64,000 nt of DNA from Adineta vaga. Taxonomy: Eukaryota > Rotifera. Shown piece after piece: positions 49,663 through 61,800 of the stretch. Each line of letters opens with the position of its first letter. The first letter of the stretch is position 1. The translations under genes and the position numbers were made by a program. The DNA lies in the NCBI GenBank assembly GCA_021613535.1, contig CP075495.1, positions 11,780,001 to 11,844,000 of the forward strand, read 5' to 3'. Below the pieces are notes generated by a model, which saw only the letters and a list, made by a program, of their open reading frames with translations, had not been told where the DNA came from and did no database searches.

Positions 49663-52600
49663 TCAACCTATAGAACAACAATTTAATAGTTTAACAAAAT
49701 CATCATGAACTAAAACAAGATTATCGAGTGATAATGGATATAACTTGTCATCCATTGGTTGAAAAAATATCGGTGTCTCATCGAATATATTTAAATGTTC
49801 GGATAATTGATATGCATATGCTCGACGAATATATGAAAGTATTTCAGTTAAATTTAGATTGGATGTTTCACCTAAAAATACATATCTTAATCGAAATGAG
49901 ACTATATACATAAATTTTCATCTTACCAAAATGTAATTGATCAGGATATTTGAATTCTTCTATTGTAAAAGTTTTCAATTGATTTTCAATATGAAATGTT
50001 AAGATGTGAACAATCGCTTCAATGATTGGTCCAATTAATTTGACGAAAAATGTCAATTGAAAGTGATTTTCTTGAAAATGAATCTAAAAATTTCATCAAG
50101 TAAAATCATTCTTTCATCACTTTACTTACTCGATAGATTGGTTTGATTGTTTCAGAAACTTGATTCGAGACATCACTAATCATAATATCATCTTGATCGT
50201 CATCATATTCAACAAATTCGTCTCCCATCAAATCATCATCTTCATCATCGTCACTCCATTCATGATCTGATAGAATAGTATCACGAAAATGCATCGCTTT
50301 TTGAGGAATAAAATCCTAAGAAACAAGTAGTTTTCTTCTGTGGATATATCATTCACGTAGAACAAAGTCAATGCTTACTGTTTGAATATAATTTCTTGTT
50401 TGACAAAGTTGAATTGTTTGTCGAATTATTTGAGATAGATTTAAACATGGACGAATATTTAAATTTTGTTTAGTACCAAATGTAAATAGAAGAAATTTCA
50501 TTTGATTAAACATTTCAAATTCAAAAACATGTGATCTAGTACCAACATGTTGTACTTTGGATACAATTGATAAAGCTGATTAAAAGGAAGAAATAGACAT
50601 CTTTATTGATTTTGATTAAGGATTGAATTACCTGCTAAAATGTCAAGAAAATATTCTTTTCGTATGATTGAGATTAATTGAGATTTAGAATTCTTTTTCA
50701 ATTGATACTGTTGAATATCGTTTAGAGTTATTTCAGCCCATGAATGATTATCAGTAGTAATAAATGGACATGATTTCAACACCATTTGAAGTGTATCGAA
50801 TATCAGATCGATTGATGATAAGGATGACTATCAATACAAAAAATATATGAATGTGCATAGTTCATTATAGAAAGAATAGATATACAAGATTTCTTGGTAT
50901 TTGACATAGTTCAATACAAGCAATGACCGATTGAAAATCAATCTTTGTCTTCACCAACTGATTTGCATCTAAAGAAAAGAATATATATATATATATATAT
51001 ATATATTCATATTCTTTGAAGTGATAGTTTTGATAACTAGAAGCTCTCTTTTATATTATTACTTTTTTTGAAACATGTATTCTATAATATATAGTTTACA
51101 TACCATATACTAGATGTAAAAAGATGCAATCGACAAATCGAAAAACAATATTTTCTTCTTCTTGAGATTTGATTATTTCACATAATTGTTTTTGAATCTT
51201 CATCTTTCTTATGAAGGAGTCAACAAGTTCCTATTCGTTCAATTGAAAAATGGAGAGAAATCTTGTTGAAGTAAAAAACTTAATCTTACTTTGAATAGAA
51301 ATGGTTGACTAAAAGTTAAATATGATTTATATAAACATGTTGGAATGATTAGAATATCTGGTATTGATAAATCTAAAATAACTCAATTAAAATAAAAATT
51401 TCGTAGACTAAAAGAATAGTAAATTACCAAAACGAATTAAATCACATAGAAAAGACATTAAATAGAGATCGGAAGATTTTGGTTGAAAACTTATTGAATA
51501 ATCAAATAGAAAAATCATCGGTCCATTTCGATGGCATGTTTTTAAACATCGATAAATATACTAATATGAAAGAATATTAAAACTATTCATTAAAAATCTT
51601 TGCTTACACAGAAGAGATCTTTTCGATTCATATCTAATTCGGATAAATCAATGAAACCTAGACAATTGAGCATTATTCGTTCAAATATTGAACTCGTTTG
51701 AAATGAACGATTTGAAAAGATTTTCGTTGTTAATGGCCAATTAAAGATGGTTATTAAATGACGAAACATCCAAAATATTTCACGAAAATTCTTCTCTTCA
51801 TCGATAAAACATACGAAAATTGGAGCAATAGTATTTGTCTGAAAAAAAACGAAGATTTGATTTTGATTCGAAAACTCATTCGATTACTTGAAACAAATAT
51901 CGAAATGTTTTCATCGGTTGATTATGAACTTGAATTGGTAATGAAAGACTTCGTAGTTTTCGATAAGTATAATACATTTGAAATCTTAAATAAATATCTT
52001 TATTTCGAATATTTACAATCAATTCTTACCTTAGAATCAGATGATAAAGAAAATTCGGAAAAATTGATTTCCAAAAAGATTTTTTTATTAACATATTTTC
52101 ATCCATATGTGATAGTAATGAAATGGAGATGTCTTCGGAAAAACTCGAACATGTTTATTATACTTTGAATGATTCTCATACCTGCATTATTTTGTTTACT
52201 AAAATATAAATCTATGTCATGTCAATATTATTCTTCTCTTCACTTACAAATCAGATAATTGACCACGTTCATCACATTGTTTACTTAACGTTTTGTTCCA
52301 ATAATAAACTAATGGAGAAACCGCTTGTCTAAATATAACCATTTACACACATCACTGAGAAATCAAGCTTATTACCCAGATAAACGAAAATCAAATAGAC
52401 TTTTATCTCCTGATATATATGTATCAATCCATCGATAGATTGTCTAGAAACTTTTTGAATGAGAATAGATGTTCAAGACAAAAATCTCTCTTACATAACT
52501 TTTGACTGTACATATTTGACAACAACGAAAATTTGTCGATAAACGTTGAGCATACCGATGAAGATCCTGTTCAATCATATCATTTTTATAGATATTTACC

Positions 52601-52758
52601 AATCGACAAATACGCTAATGAAAATAAAAATTCAATTTAATTCTCTTTTGCTTTTATTAAATGTATAGATTATTCACTTCCGTTGAAACACTAGTATCAC
52701 TAGGTCGTATCATCTGAGATTCATTATACAATTGACGCCAATTAATCATTTCTTTCAT
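49663..52758 (-). CDS. Uncharacterised helical-repeat-like protein with an acidic insert, 17 exons
   Basis: Predicted 722 aa. Exons in transcription order: 52758-52678, 52614-52495, 52443-52376, 52328-52248, 52198-52182, 52132-52030, 51984-51888, 51838-51608, 51560-51428, 51372-51290, 51230-51104, 50968-50886, 50827-50632, 50575-50379, 50315-50130, 50083-49927, 49871-49663. Every junction is in phase and the total is a whole number of codons, strong evidence for a real gene. The protein is Leu/Ile/Phe-rich and probably all-alpha, of the HEAT-like or scaffold type. A Cys cluster (RCCQIC) is at about residues 59-64. A strongly acidic segment (SDDDEDDDLMGDEF) is at about residue 565, followed by conserved-looking C-terminal helices. 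There is no signal peptide or membrane span. I do not recognise the family. It includes a 17-nt microexon. The start faces NARS1 429 bp away, so the two may share a promoter region. Confidence 0.75.
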
Positions 52759-53187
52759 CTTTGAATATATTCAAAACAATAAGAAAAAGTTTAGTTTTCC
52801 TTCGATTTATCATTCATAATGATGAATAGAATGTATTTTCATTAAATAGATAAAGAGAACGAAAGGGGATTATTAAAAATCTTCCCCAACTCTCTTCTCA
52901 TATGACTCATTGCAATGCAATTCTTCTACATTTCAAATAAACCAATCATCGTTCACGCTGAATTATTTGGAGGCCGCTATAATCGACGATGTTGTTGTGC
53001 CTCTCAGAAATCCACATTTATGTGTAATTTTTCTTAGTACATCATTTCTAGTTTCTTCCGGGTTTACAATTTAGTCGACTGATGAAAAGAATTTCAGGAT
53101 GATGCAATGCATTAGTTCTATATTTATACACATACGTTAAATCATTTCGAACAGATATTTTAATCATTCTTTTTCTCTTATCACTAG
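52759..53187. promoter_or_regulatory. Divergent promoter region between the 17-exon gene and NARS1
   Basis: Only 429 bases separate two start codons on opposite strands, so both promoters must lie here. It ends with a pyrimidine-rich tract and CACTAG immediately before the NARS1 ATG. No specific transcription-factor site can be claimed. Confidence 0.5.
53186..53187 (+). promoter_or_regulatory. Splice-acceptor-like AG directly before the NARS1 ATG
   Basis: TTCTTTTTCTCTTATCACTAG runs straight into the start codon. This is what a spliced-leader addition site (or the end of a 5'-UTR intron) looks like. Confidence 0.5.
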
Positions 53188-55686
53188 ATGGCTACTCCAG
53201 TAGACGCAACAACAGAAAAACTTGATGAATGTTCCATTAGTAAATAAAATTTGAAATTAGTTTGTATATATTTGTGTTCATTGAATTTAGAAGGGACAAT
53301 TGTTTATACATCGGAAAAAAATGGTAGCGATGAAAATGGTGACGGATCAGAAAGTAAACCATTTAAAACGCCCTTACAAGTTTGTTTTTGAATAGAAAAA
53401 TAGCAGACATTTTAGTTCATAATTTTTAGGCATATCGTCAACATGGTGATAATGTAACAGTTTATGTTGATGGTAAAGATGAAACACAAGTATGAATAAT
53501 TTATTATTATTATTATTATTAGATTAACTAGATATATATGATAAATCTAGGGCAAATGGGAATTATTATCGAAAGCTCAATCGAAAAAAGTGAAAACTCG
53601 TTATGAAGAAGAAAAGAAAAAAGAAAAAAATAAAGCAGAACAAGAAGTAAGCTTTATCAACAGTGAACTGATAATATTATTTTGATTTATTTATAGGAAA
53701 AAGATCGAGTACAACGAGAAGCCAATCTCGCAAAAGCTCGAGAAATAACCATCACTGAAGATTCATCATTACCTAAACCGAAATTGGTATGTTCGAAAGT
53801 AATCATTCAACAGGAATAATATTTCGAAATTCTATCTAGGTTAAAATTAAAGCATTGAAAAGTCAACATAATGAACGCGTAAAAGTTTTCGGTTGGGTTC
53901 ATCGTATTCGACGACAAGGTTGGTTGTCGGAATAATAAACATTATTTTTACAGACTGCTAATTTTTCTCTTTAGGCAAAAATTTGATGTTCGTTATTTTA
54001 CGAGACGGTACTGGTTTCTTACAATGTGTTCTGTCTGACAAATTAGTAAGAAAATAAATCTATCCATTTTCATAAACGATCTTATTTTGAAATAGTGTCA
54101 AACCTACGATTCAGTTTGTTTATCAACTGAAGCAACTATTTCTGTTACTGGTGTTGTACGTCCTGTACTTGAAGGTCAAACTGCACCAGATAACCAAGAA
54201 CTTACAGCTGATTATTTTGAAGTTATTGGACATTCACCACCAGGTGGTGCTGATACATTAATTAACGAAGTTTGTTAAGATAATTAGAAAAATAGTTCAA
54301 TTATTAAATCTTGTTTTCTAATGTATTAGGAATCTCATCCTGATGTTCAATTAGATAACCGACATATGTTGATTCGAGGAGAAAACGTATGTTAATGGAT
54401 TTGCTTTGTTTTCTAATGAAATCACAATGAAAAGAAATCATTTTATTTAGACATCGAAAATTTTACGTCTTCGTTCCATTGTTACTCAATGTTTTCGTGA
54501 TCATTACTTTGATCGAGGTTATTATGAAGTAAGATATCATGTAAAGATTTTGTTTTATTAATTGATTGTCTTTTTCGTTTTTCTTAGACATTTCCACCAA
54601 CTCTTGTTCAAACTCAAGTTGAAGGTGGTTCCACTCTGTTTGGTCTTAATTATTTTGGAGAAGCAGCATATTTAACGCAATCATCACAACTTTATCTTGA
54701 AACAGCATGTCCAGCATTAGGTGATGTTTTCTGTATTGCTCAATCCTATCGAGCTGAACAATCCCGTACTCGTCGTCATTTAGCTGAGTAAGAAGAAAAC
54801 ATATTAGAGAATCTATTTTAAGTAGAAACGTTTTTTGTAGATATACACACGTAGAAGCCGAATGTCCATTTATTTCTTTTGATGATCTATTAGATCGAAT
54901 TGAAGATCTTGTTGTTGATGTTGTTGATCGTGTATTGAAACATCCGGAAGCTCATCTCTTGTTTGAAGTTCACCCAGTATGAAAAACAAAAATTCTTGAA
55001 AATAAAATTTATCGAAAAAAAACCATGTTCTACTTTTTCTACTTGCAGGGATTCAAAGCACCAAAAAAACCATTCAGACGTATGAATTATAGTGATGGTA
55101 TTGAATGGTTAAAAGAAAATGGCATTAAAAACGAAGATACTGGTAAATTTTATGAATTCGGTGAAGATATACCTGAAATGCCTGAAAGAAAAATGACCGA
55201 TGCAATCAATGAACCTATTTTATTCTGTCGATTTCCAGCAGAAATCAAATCATTTTATATGCAACGTGATGCAAAAGATGCACGTTTGACAGAATCAGTA
55301 AATATTCATATTTTTTTCTGTTTCTATTATCTGTATTATCGCGTGATTTTTGTCAGGTTGATGTTTTAATGCCCGGTGTTGGTGAAATTGTTGGTGGAAG
55401 TATGAGGATGACAAGCTTTGAAGATTTATCTGAAAGTTTTCGAAAGAATGGTCTTAAAACGGAACCATACTATTGGTATTTAGATCAAGTAAGTTCTCCT
55501 GTTTTCGATTGATTTTCAAGATGAATACTAAATGACATATTTTTCTTCATTTAGCGTAAATATGGAACATTTCCTCATGGCGGTTATGGTCTTGGTCTTG
55601 ATCGTTTCATGACATGGCTAACAAACCGTCATCATATTCGTGATGTTTGTTTCTATCCACGATTTATTGGTCGATGTAGACCATAA
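53188..55686 (+). CDS. NARS1: Cytosolic asparaginyl-tRNA synthetase, 15 exons
   Basis: Predicted about 564 aa (human NARS1 548). It starts at 53188-53239 and ends with the exon carrying [11 protein letters not shown] and the C-terminal RP. It charges tRNA-Asn with asparagine in the cytosol. It has the animal-type N-terminal extension ([20 protein letters not shown] then a Lys/Glu-rich helix), the OB-fold anticodon-binding domain ([19 protein letters not shown]), and the class IIb catalytic core with motif 2 ([20 protein letters not shown]) and motif 3 ([10 protein letters not shown]). All motif residues are intact. The first codon immediately follows TATCACTAG, a splice acceptor, suggesting trans-splicing or a 5'-UTR intron. 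MAP3K4 begins 211 bp after its stop on the same strand. Confidence 0.96.
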
Positions 55687-55895
55687 AAACAAACCATCAT
55701 TAAGCATTCATGGAAAGAATATAATAAGAACATTGTTTCGTTTTCTTGATTTTACGTTGTTTTCTTTTTTTTCTTTTTGTTTTGTGAAAAAACTCGAAGA
55801 AAACATTTATTTATAAGAATTTATTTAATCCAAGGGATCAATACTTTTTATGTCTATCAAAGAAAAAAAAATTGAAAAACTCACATCATTACTTT

Positions 55896-55897
55896 AG
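55896..55897 (+). promoter_or_regulatory. Splice-acceptor-like AG directly before the MAP3K4 ATG
   Basis: CATCATTACTTTAG is followed at once by the start codon, inside a gap of only 211 bases after the upstream gene. There is little room for a conventional promoter plus 5' UTR, which makes trans-splicing attractive. Confidence 0.5.
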
Positions 55898-58800
55898 ATG
55901 GAATCTACTATTAATAATAGTGATGATAGTCCATCGAAAAAAGATGAATCATCAACGACTTTACAAATTAATCCGCCTTCGATTATGACATCTATTACTT
56001 CATTTATACCTGTTGATGATAATGAAGAAAATAAACTTGAAACAACAAACCTCCAGAAAATGCAACTACAATCAACCGATAATTACGCATCACGATCAGA
56101 CAACTCTGATCATATTAATATACCGAAGTGTTCATTAAATGTACATATGGATGAGCGTTCAGTTGCCGCATGGGTACAATCGACGACAACAGAACTAGTA
56201 TCATCTCCTATTGAACGTTCACCATCTTTACCTGCAACAATTCTGGAACAGATAACTACACGTAGTCGACGAAATTCTACTGTTTCAACATTATGTGATC
56301 AAACACAATCACAACAACCACAAACGTCCGTTTTTTCAGATACGATGTCATCGACTATCTCACAAAATCTATCAAATACAACGGATATTCAACGAAGTTT
56401 TTCATTTCCAACTGTTGATCACCATCAGCATGATAACATCAATGAAGAAGAAGATCAATTTATGCCCGAAGAAAATGAAGATGATATGTCAACACAATTT
56501 CTACCTGTTCCCGACTCTGAAGATTCTGAAATTGATAAAACAATTGAAAAAGCATCTGTGTCAGCAGATGCATCTCCATTTAAAACTCGTTCTTCTAATG
56601 ATGAAACAAGCAAATTATCATCGAATGTTTCTTTTCATGCTTCTGTTTCATTCGATCCTCATCGTAAATTATTACCTACTCAACGACGTCGACATAATTC
56701 TTGGAATACAAATAAAAATAAATCTGCCAACTATCGACGGTCAGTATCATATAAACCAACATTATTACATTCTCAAATTATTCAAAAGAAGTATCATACT
56801 TGTTCTTCAATGCCATCTGGAATTCAATCGTATCCAAGTCATAGAACAAATCAATCATCGAGTTATTCTGATAATGTTTTTCTCTCAACATCAGCAACCA
56901 ATTCTCCTTTATCATCTTATCATGCAAATTCAACACATCATATTCCAATAGATTCACGATTTTTACCAATTCCCTCGTCAGCATCAATGATTTCAACGGA
57001 TCGATTAACATCCAATATATCCGATGCATCTGGTCAAAGTGGTATTGAATCATCCAATTTACGAACAAGTGCATCTGAACCACCGCATACCGCAAGTATC
57101 AACGAAGAAGAAGAAGGAGAGCAACAACAACATAATGTTGAAACCAAAGGCGAGAAAAAACTATTTTATTTACAGCCAATACGTCCAAATTCAGTTTCAT
57201 CGAGATCATCAACAACGGCAAGTACAGAAAGTTTACCAACTTCGTCAAATGAAGATGAAGCAAATAATATGCATAAAAAGATGGATGTATTAAATAAACT
57301 TGGGAAAAAACCACGCACACCCTATGATCAAAGATTAGATGTATTAAGACAATTAGTTTGGTTATTAGAAAAACGACCAGCAATTTGTCCTCGATTAAAT
57401 CTTGGACGACGAAAACCAACTCAAGCAACAACATCAGTATGTATGCATAAAAATTATGTTCAGTTATATATAAGAAAGGCTGATATAATAACTTGTGTTT
57501 TTTTCTTCATTAGGTTCGTTCATCGGCTCGATTGAATAATACGACAACAATTACTCCACATGCAGAATCTGACTTAACTCTGACTTCTAAAGTCTCTCCA
57601 CAATTATTTTCAAGTTCACACGAAAATTCTAATCAAGTACATTCATTACCTATCAATACATTTCGTCCTCAATCACCTTCATCATCACAAGCATTCACAT
57701 CGTGTATCGATCCTCTCAGTCAAAGTTATACTTCTGTTCGTAGTATTCATTCAGATTCTAGTCTCAATACATCTTTGATCAATACGAAAGCAGTACCAGC
57801 TAATTCAACTACTGGTACAATATCCTTGACATCTTCACTTCATTTACAACGTAATACACCATCAACTACGAATCAATCTCAACGAAGACGAGGACTTCAA
57901 CATCGTCGTAATTTGAGTGGTCTAGCTGCTGTTCATCGAGATCGTAAGAATTCATTTACAAAATCGAATACAACTAAAATGGATGAACAACAAACAACTT
58001 CTCAAATATCTCAACAACAGACAGGTACATTAGTTCGTGATATAAAAGCAATTCTTAATGAACATATAACGATGATTAATGATTTACTCTTAAAACATTC
58101 ATGTAATGCAAGTATACAATATCCATCACAAAATTCTTCAATACGTGATTATCTCTATACACGTTTAAGTGAATTATCATTACGAAATCCAATGAATCAA
58201 CGTTGTTCACGAATTGAAACAAAAGCATTTATTGATTCGATAACAACTTATCAAATGAATCGATCACATCATTATAGTTTTTTAATTCAAAGTGTTCGAG
58301 ATCTATTGAAATCTAATATTGATCCTGTACGTTTATCAACTTGTTCAAGTGAAACGGAAGAAGACATTACAAAAATGACTACGAACAAAACCGATAATGG
58401 TTTATTAAATTCATCTATATCATCATTATCTCGTTTAAAATTAACTGAAACAAATCATGATTTAAAATCTTTCAAAGATCATCCATTACGTTTCTTTCGT
58501 ACATTATCTGATGATTATATTCGAGATTGTGAACAAACAGAAAAAGATTTAACACAAAAATTATTTGATATTGCCGATAAACAATATATACTCTATTGTT
58601 TAAAACATGTGGATAGCGGTCATACAAATGATTTACTTTCAGTTTTTCATAGACGACTTGATGCGATGTTTGTTTGGTATAATTTATATTATGAATTAAC
58701 GATATCTGTTAAGAAACTAAGTGGTCTATTACGTTGTGATGATTGTGATGATTGGCCAAAATTACATTTTCGTTCATTAGCAACAGATCGTGAACGAAAA

Positions 58801-61800
58801 GCTAAACGAGCAGATGAAAGTGATGATTATAGTACAAGTGAAGATGATAGTGGTGAAGCAGATAATAATGAGGTTAAAACAACAGAAGAAAGTGAAATCG
58901 AAAATGAATCTGAACAGATCGAAAGTGGGATTGGTAAAACAGAAAGTGGAGATGAACTTGATGAGATACCAAAAGTAAATCGAACATTTCTTGTTTCAAT
59001 GAGTAGAAAAATCTATTTGATGATTTTTTTTGCATTAGAATTGTTGGTCTGATGAACCATATGAACAATTTTCAAGTCTTAAAAGTAAATCAATAAAAAT
59101 TATTTAGCAAAAGAAATTCTTGAATTTTCACTTTGTATTCATAGCTGATGAATCACCTCAATCTACAACAGATGGTACTTCAAAAAAAATCGATCGAACA
59201 AAATGTTATCGGTAAAATAAAAACATATGTTTCTAAATTGATTAAATCAACGTTTTCGTTTTTCAGAAATTTTGTTTATTATATGGATAAACGTTCCTAT
59301 CAAGTGAAATATGATGGTTTAGCTCGAACATTAATTGAACGTATTGCACCTGTTTTGGTTAAAACTCGTCTCGCACTTTTACAAACAAATCATCGACGTG
59401 ATATTAAAATTGAACATGTTCTTGCTGGCTTATCTCTATCGGATTTTCAATTATCCGATATTAATCAAACGAATTCAAAAATCAATTCTAATAATGATGA
59501 TATTGATGATAAACTAGTTGATACAGATAATCCAGTTAAAGATGATAGTACGACAAATTTAAATATTGGAGAATTAACTATTGAAAAATGGTTACATCAT
59601 GTTTTAAAATCATGTTCAACAATAAAAACGATATGTTCACATACAGATGATATATTAAAACATAATTGGCTAGAATTACATGAACAAATCGGTTTACCAT
59701 CACTATTACCATTATATTTCTTTATTATTAATGTTTTACTTGATGTGATGAATGAATGTTTAAGTCTTTATATGAAACCATACATGAATAATGATATTGT
59801 AGAAGTTGATGCACTTTGTCGACAACAAGTAAAGAAATAAAACATCGTTTTTAGATATCTTTTTTTCTTTCTTTCTAGCTCGTTCGTGAAGCTAAATTGG
59901 TTTTAAGGTAAATTGAATAGAAGAAAAAATATCGATTTGAGCATTTTCTTATGTTTTTGAATAGAGATGCATTGGCAACTCGTTTGTATAGTGTTCGTAT
60001 GATGGAACAATTTATTTCTAATCGTAAAATTGCATATGAATTAGCTGATTTCGATGAAAAAATTGTGAATCTCTATATGGTTATTCGTTTATTTCTTGTT
60101 ATTCATCCTTTCAATCTATTTTTGTATTTTAGCATTATAAACAATTTCTAAGTACAGTATCAATTAATCGAACGTATGATATTCATGATGATAGTCATCC
60201 AGTATCAATCAATGAAACAGATCGTGAATATTATTATTATGTCGATGAAGAAACATCCGAATTGATTAAAGAATATTATTTTGCACGAGATTTAACATTA
60301 ACATTAGGAAATCGAGATTTAATTCATGCGTTGGGAGTTCAATTTAAGTATGTAAATTGGAATTATTCATAAGCTTTTTTTTTAATAAAAATCGTCTTTG
60401 TGTGTGTGTATTTCTAGTGATTTGGTAAGAGGAATCTTAGCACAATTAAAAGAAGAATTATATGAGACAACAGAAACATATTATCAAGTATTTGCAGCTG
60501 ATACAACAAATGCATCGAGTACAAGTGATGGAATTTATTCAGCAGAGTATGTTATCAAAACTATAATCTCAGTTTTTTTTCTACAGAAGACACATCTACA
60601 CTGATATTGTATCTCTTTTTTAGAGTAATACCTGAATCCACAAGACCACCTTATTATCATACATCTGCTAGTGTACCACCAGATTTTGCTCTTTCAGAAT
60701 TATCCATATGTGATGCATCTGCATCTTTCTCTGAACAGAAAAAGTAATCGAACAAGAAAGAAATGTTCTATTATGATAAAAAAATTATTTGATTTTTTCT
60801 ATAGATGTGAAATCATTTATAGTACACGAGAATTTCGTCGTAGTTTCGATACAATTAAACAACGAACAATTCGAATATGTTCATTAGCTAAAACTCTTAT
60901 CAATGTAAGCTTTCATATAGAATTATTTCGAATCGATATTTTTGACTTCTCTCTCTTAGGATTTTTCAATTGCAGCTGAATTTAAATGCCATAGTTACAT
61001 CGATCTCTGGCATGATCTCGGAAAAAATAACTATTCTCAAGTAAAACTTCATTTAGATTCTAGTGTAAGTTAAATAATTTCATTTTCTATTGAAAAGCTC
61101 TTCTATTCTTCTTCTTCTTATAGAACTCGAATGATTTCGATAGTTTCTATCTATTCGTTCCTCTCTGGTTATCAACCGATAAAACTCAAGTTGAAAAATT
61201 ACTAAATATTATCTGCAGTCATCAATTATCCATAGATGAAATGAAAGCATCGAACAGTAATTCAAATCCATCATTTATGATATTTGTACCAAAAAAGAAT
61301 TTTCATTCACAAAATTTGTCATGGACCGGTGATATTGTTCTCATTCGTGCTAGTGAAAGTACTCAATTAGCATTGAATTCAACTGAATTAACATGTCTTC
61401 ATTTGGTTGTTATACGAGCAGATCATTGGAAACAATCCATTGATTTATTTCTACAACATACAGGATCAAATAATAATATTCAATTAGTTAAAAAATTAGC
61501 ACGAGATGAAGATATACGTTTAACATTCGATCAATTACCTGTATGGCTCTTTGTTTTGTTTTGTTTTCTTATGAAAATGATTTTTATTAATCTACTAGGA
61601 ATATATTGATCAATTAAGTAATCAATTCACATATCTTGTTCGAATATTAAATACAATATGGGATCAAGATTCCATCAAGATTTTTCTTACTGATATTGTC
61701 AAATTTGATGAACGACAATTACGTACAATTGAATCGAAATTACTTGATCTTGTTCTCTATGTTTATAATTCTGGTTTTGAATTATTTTGTCTTCTTTACG

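Noticed and set aside
51758-52168. 136-codon plus-strand frame
   Set aside because: Lies over exons 5-8 of the 17-exon minus-strand gene, whose phases all agree; shadow of the real gene.
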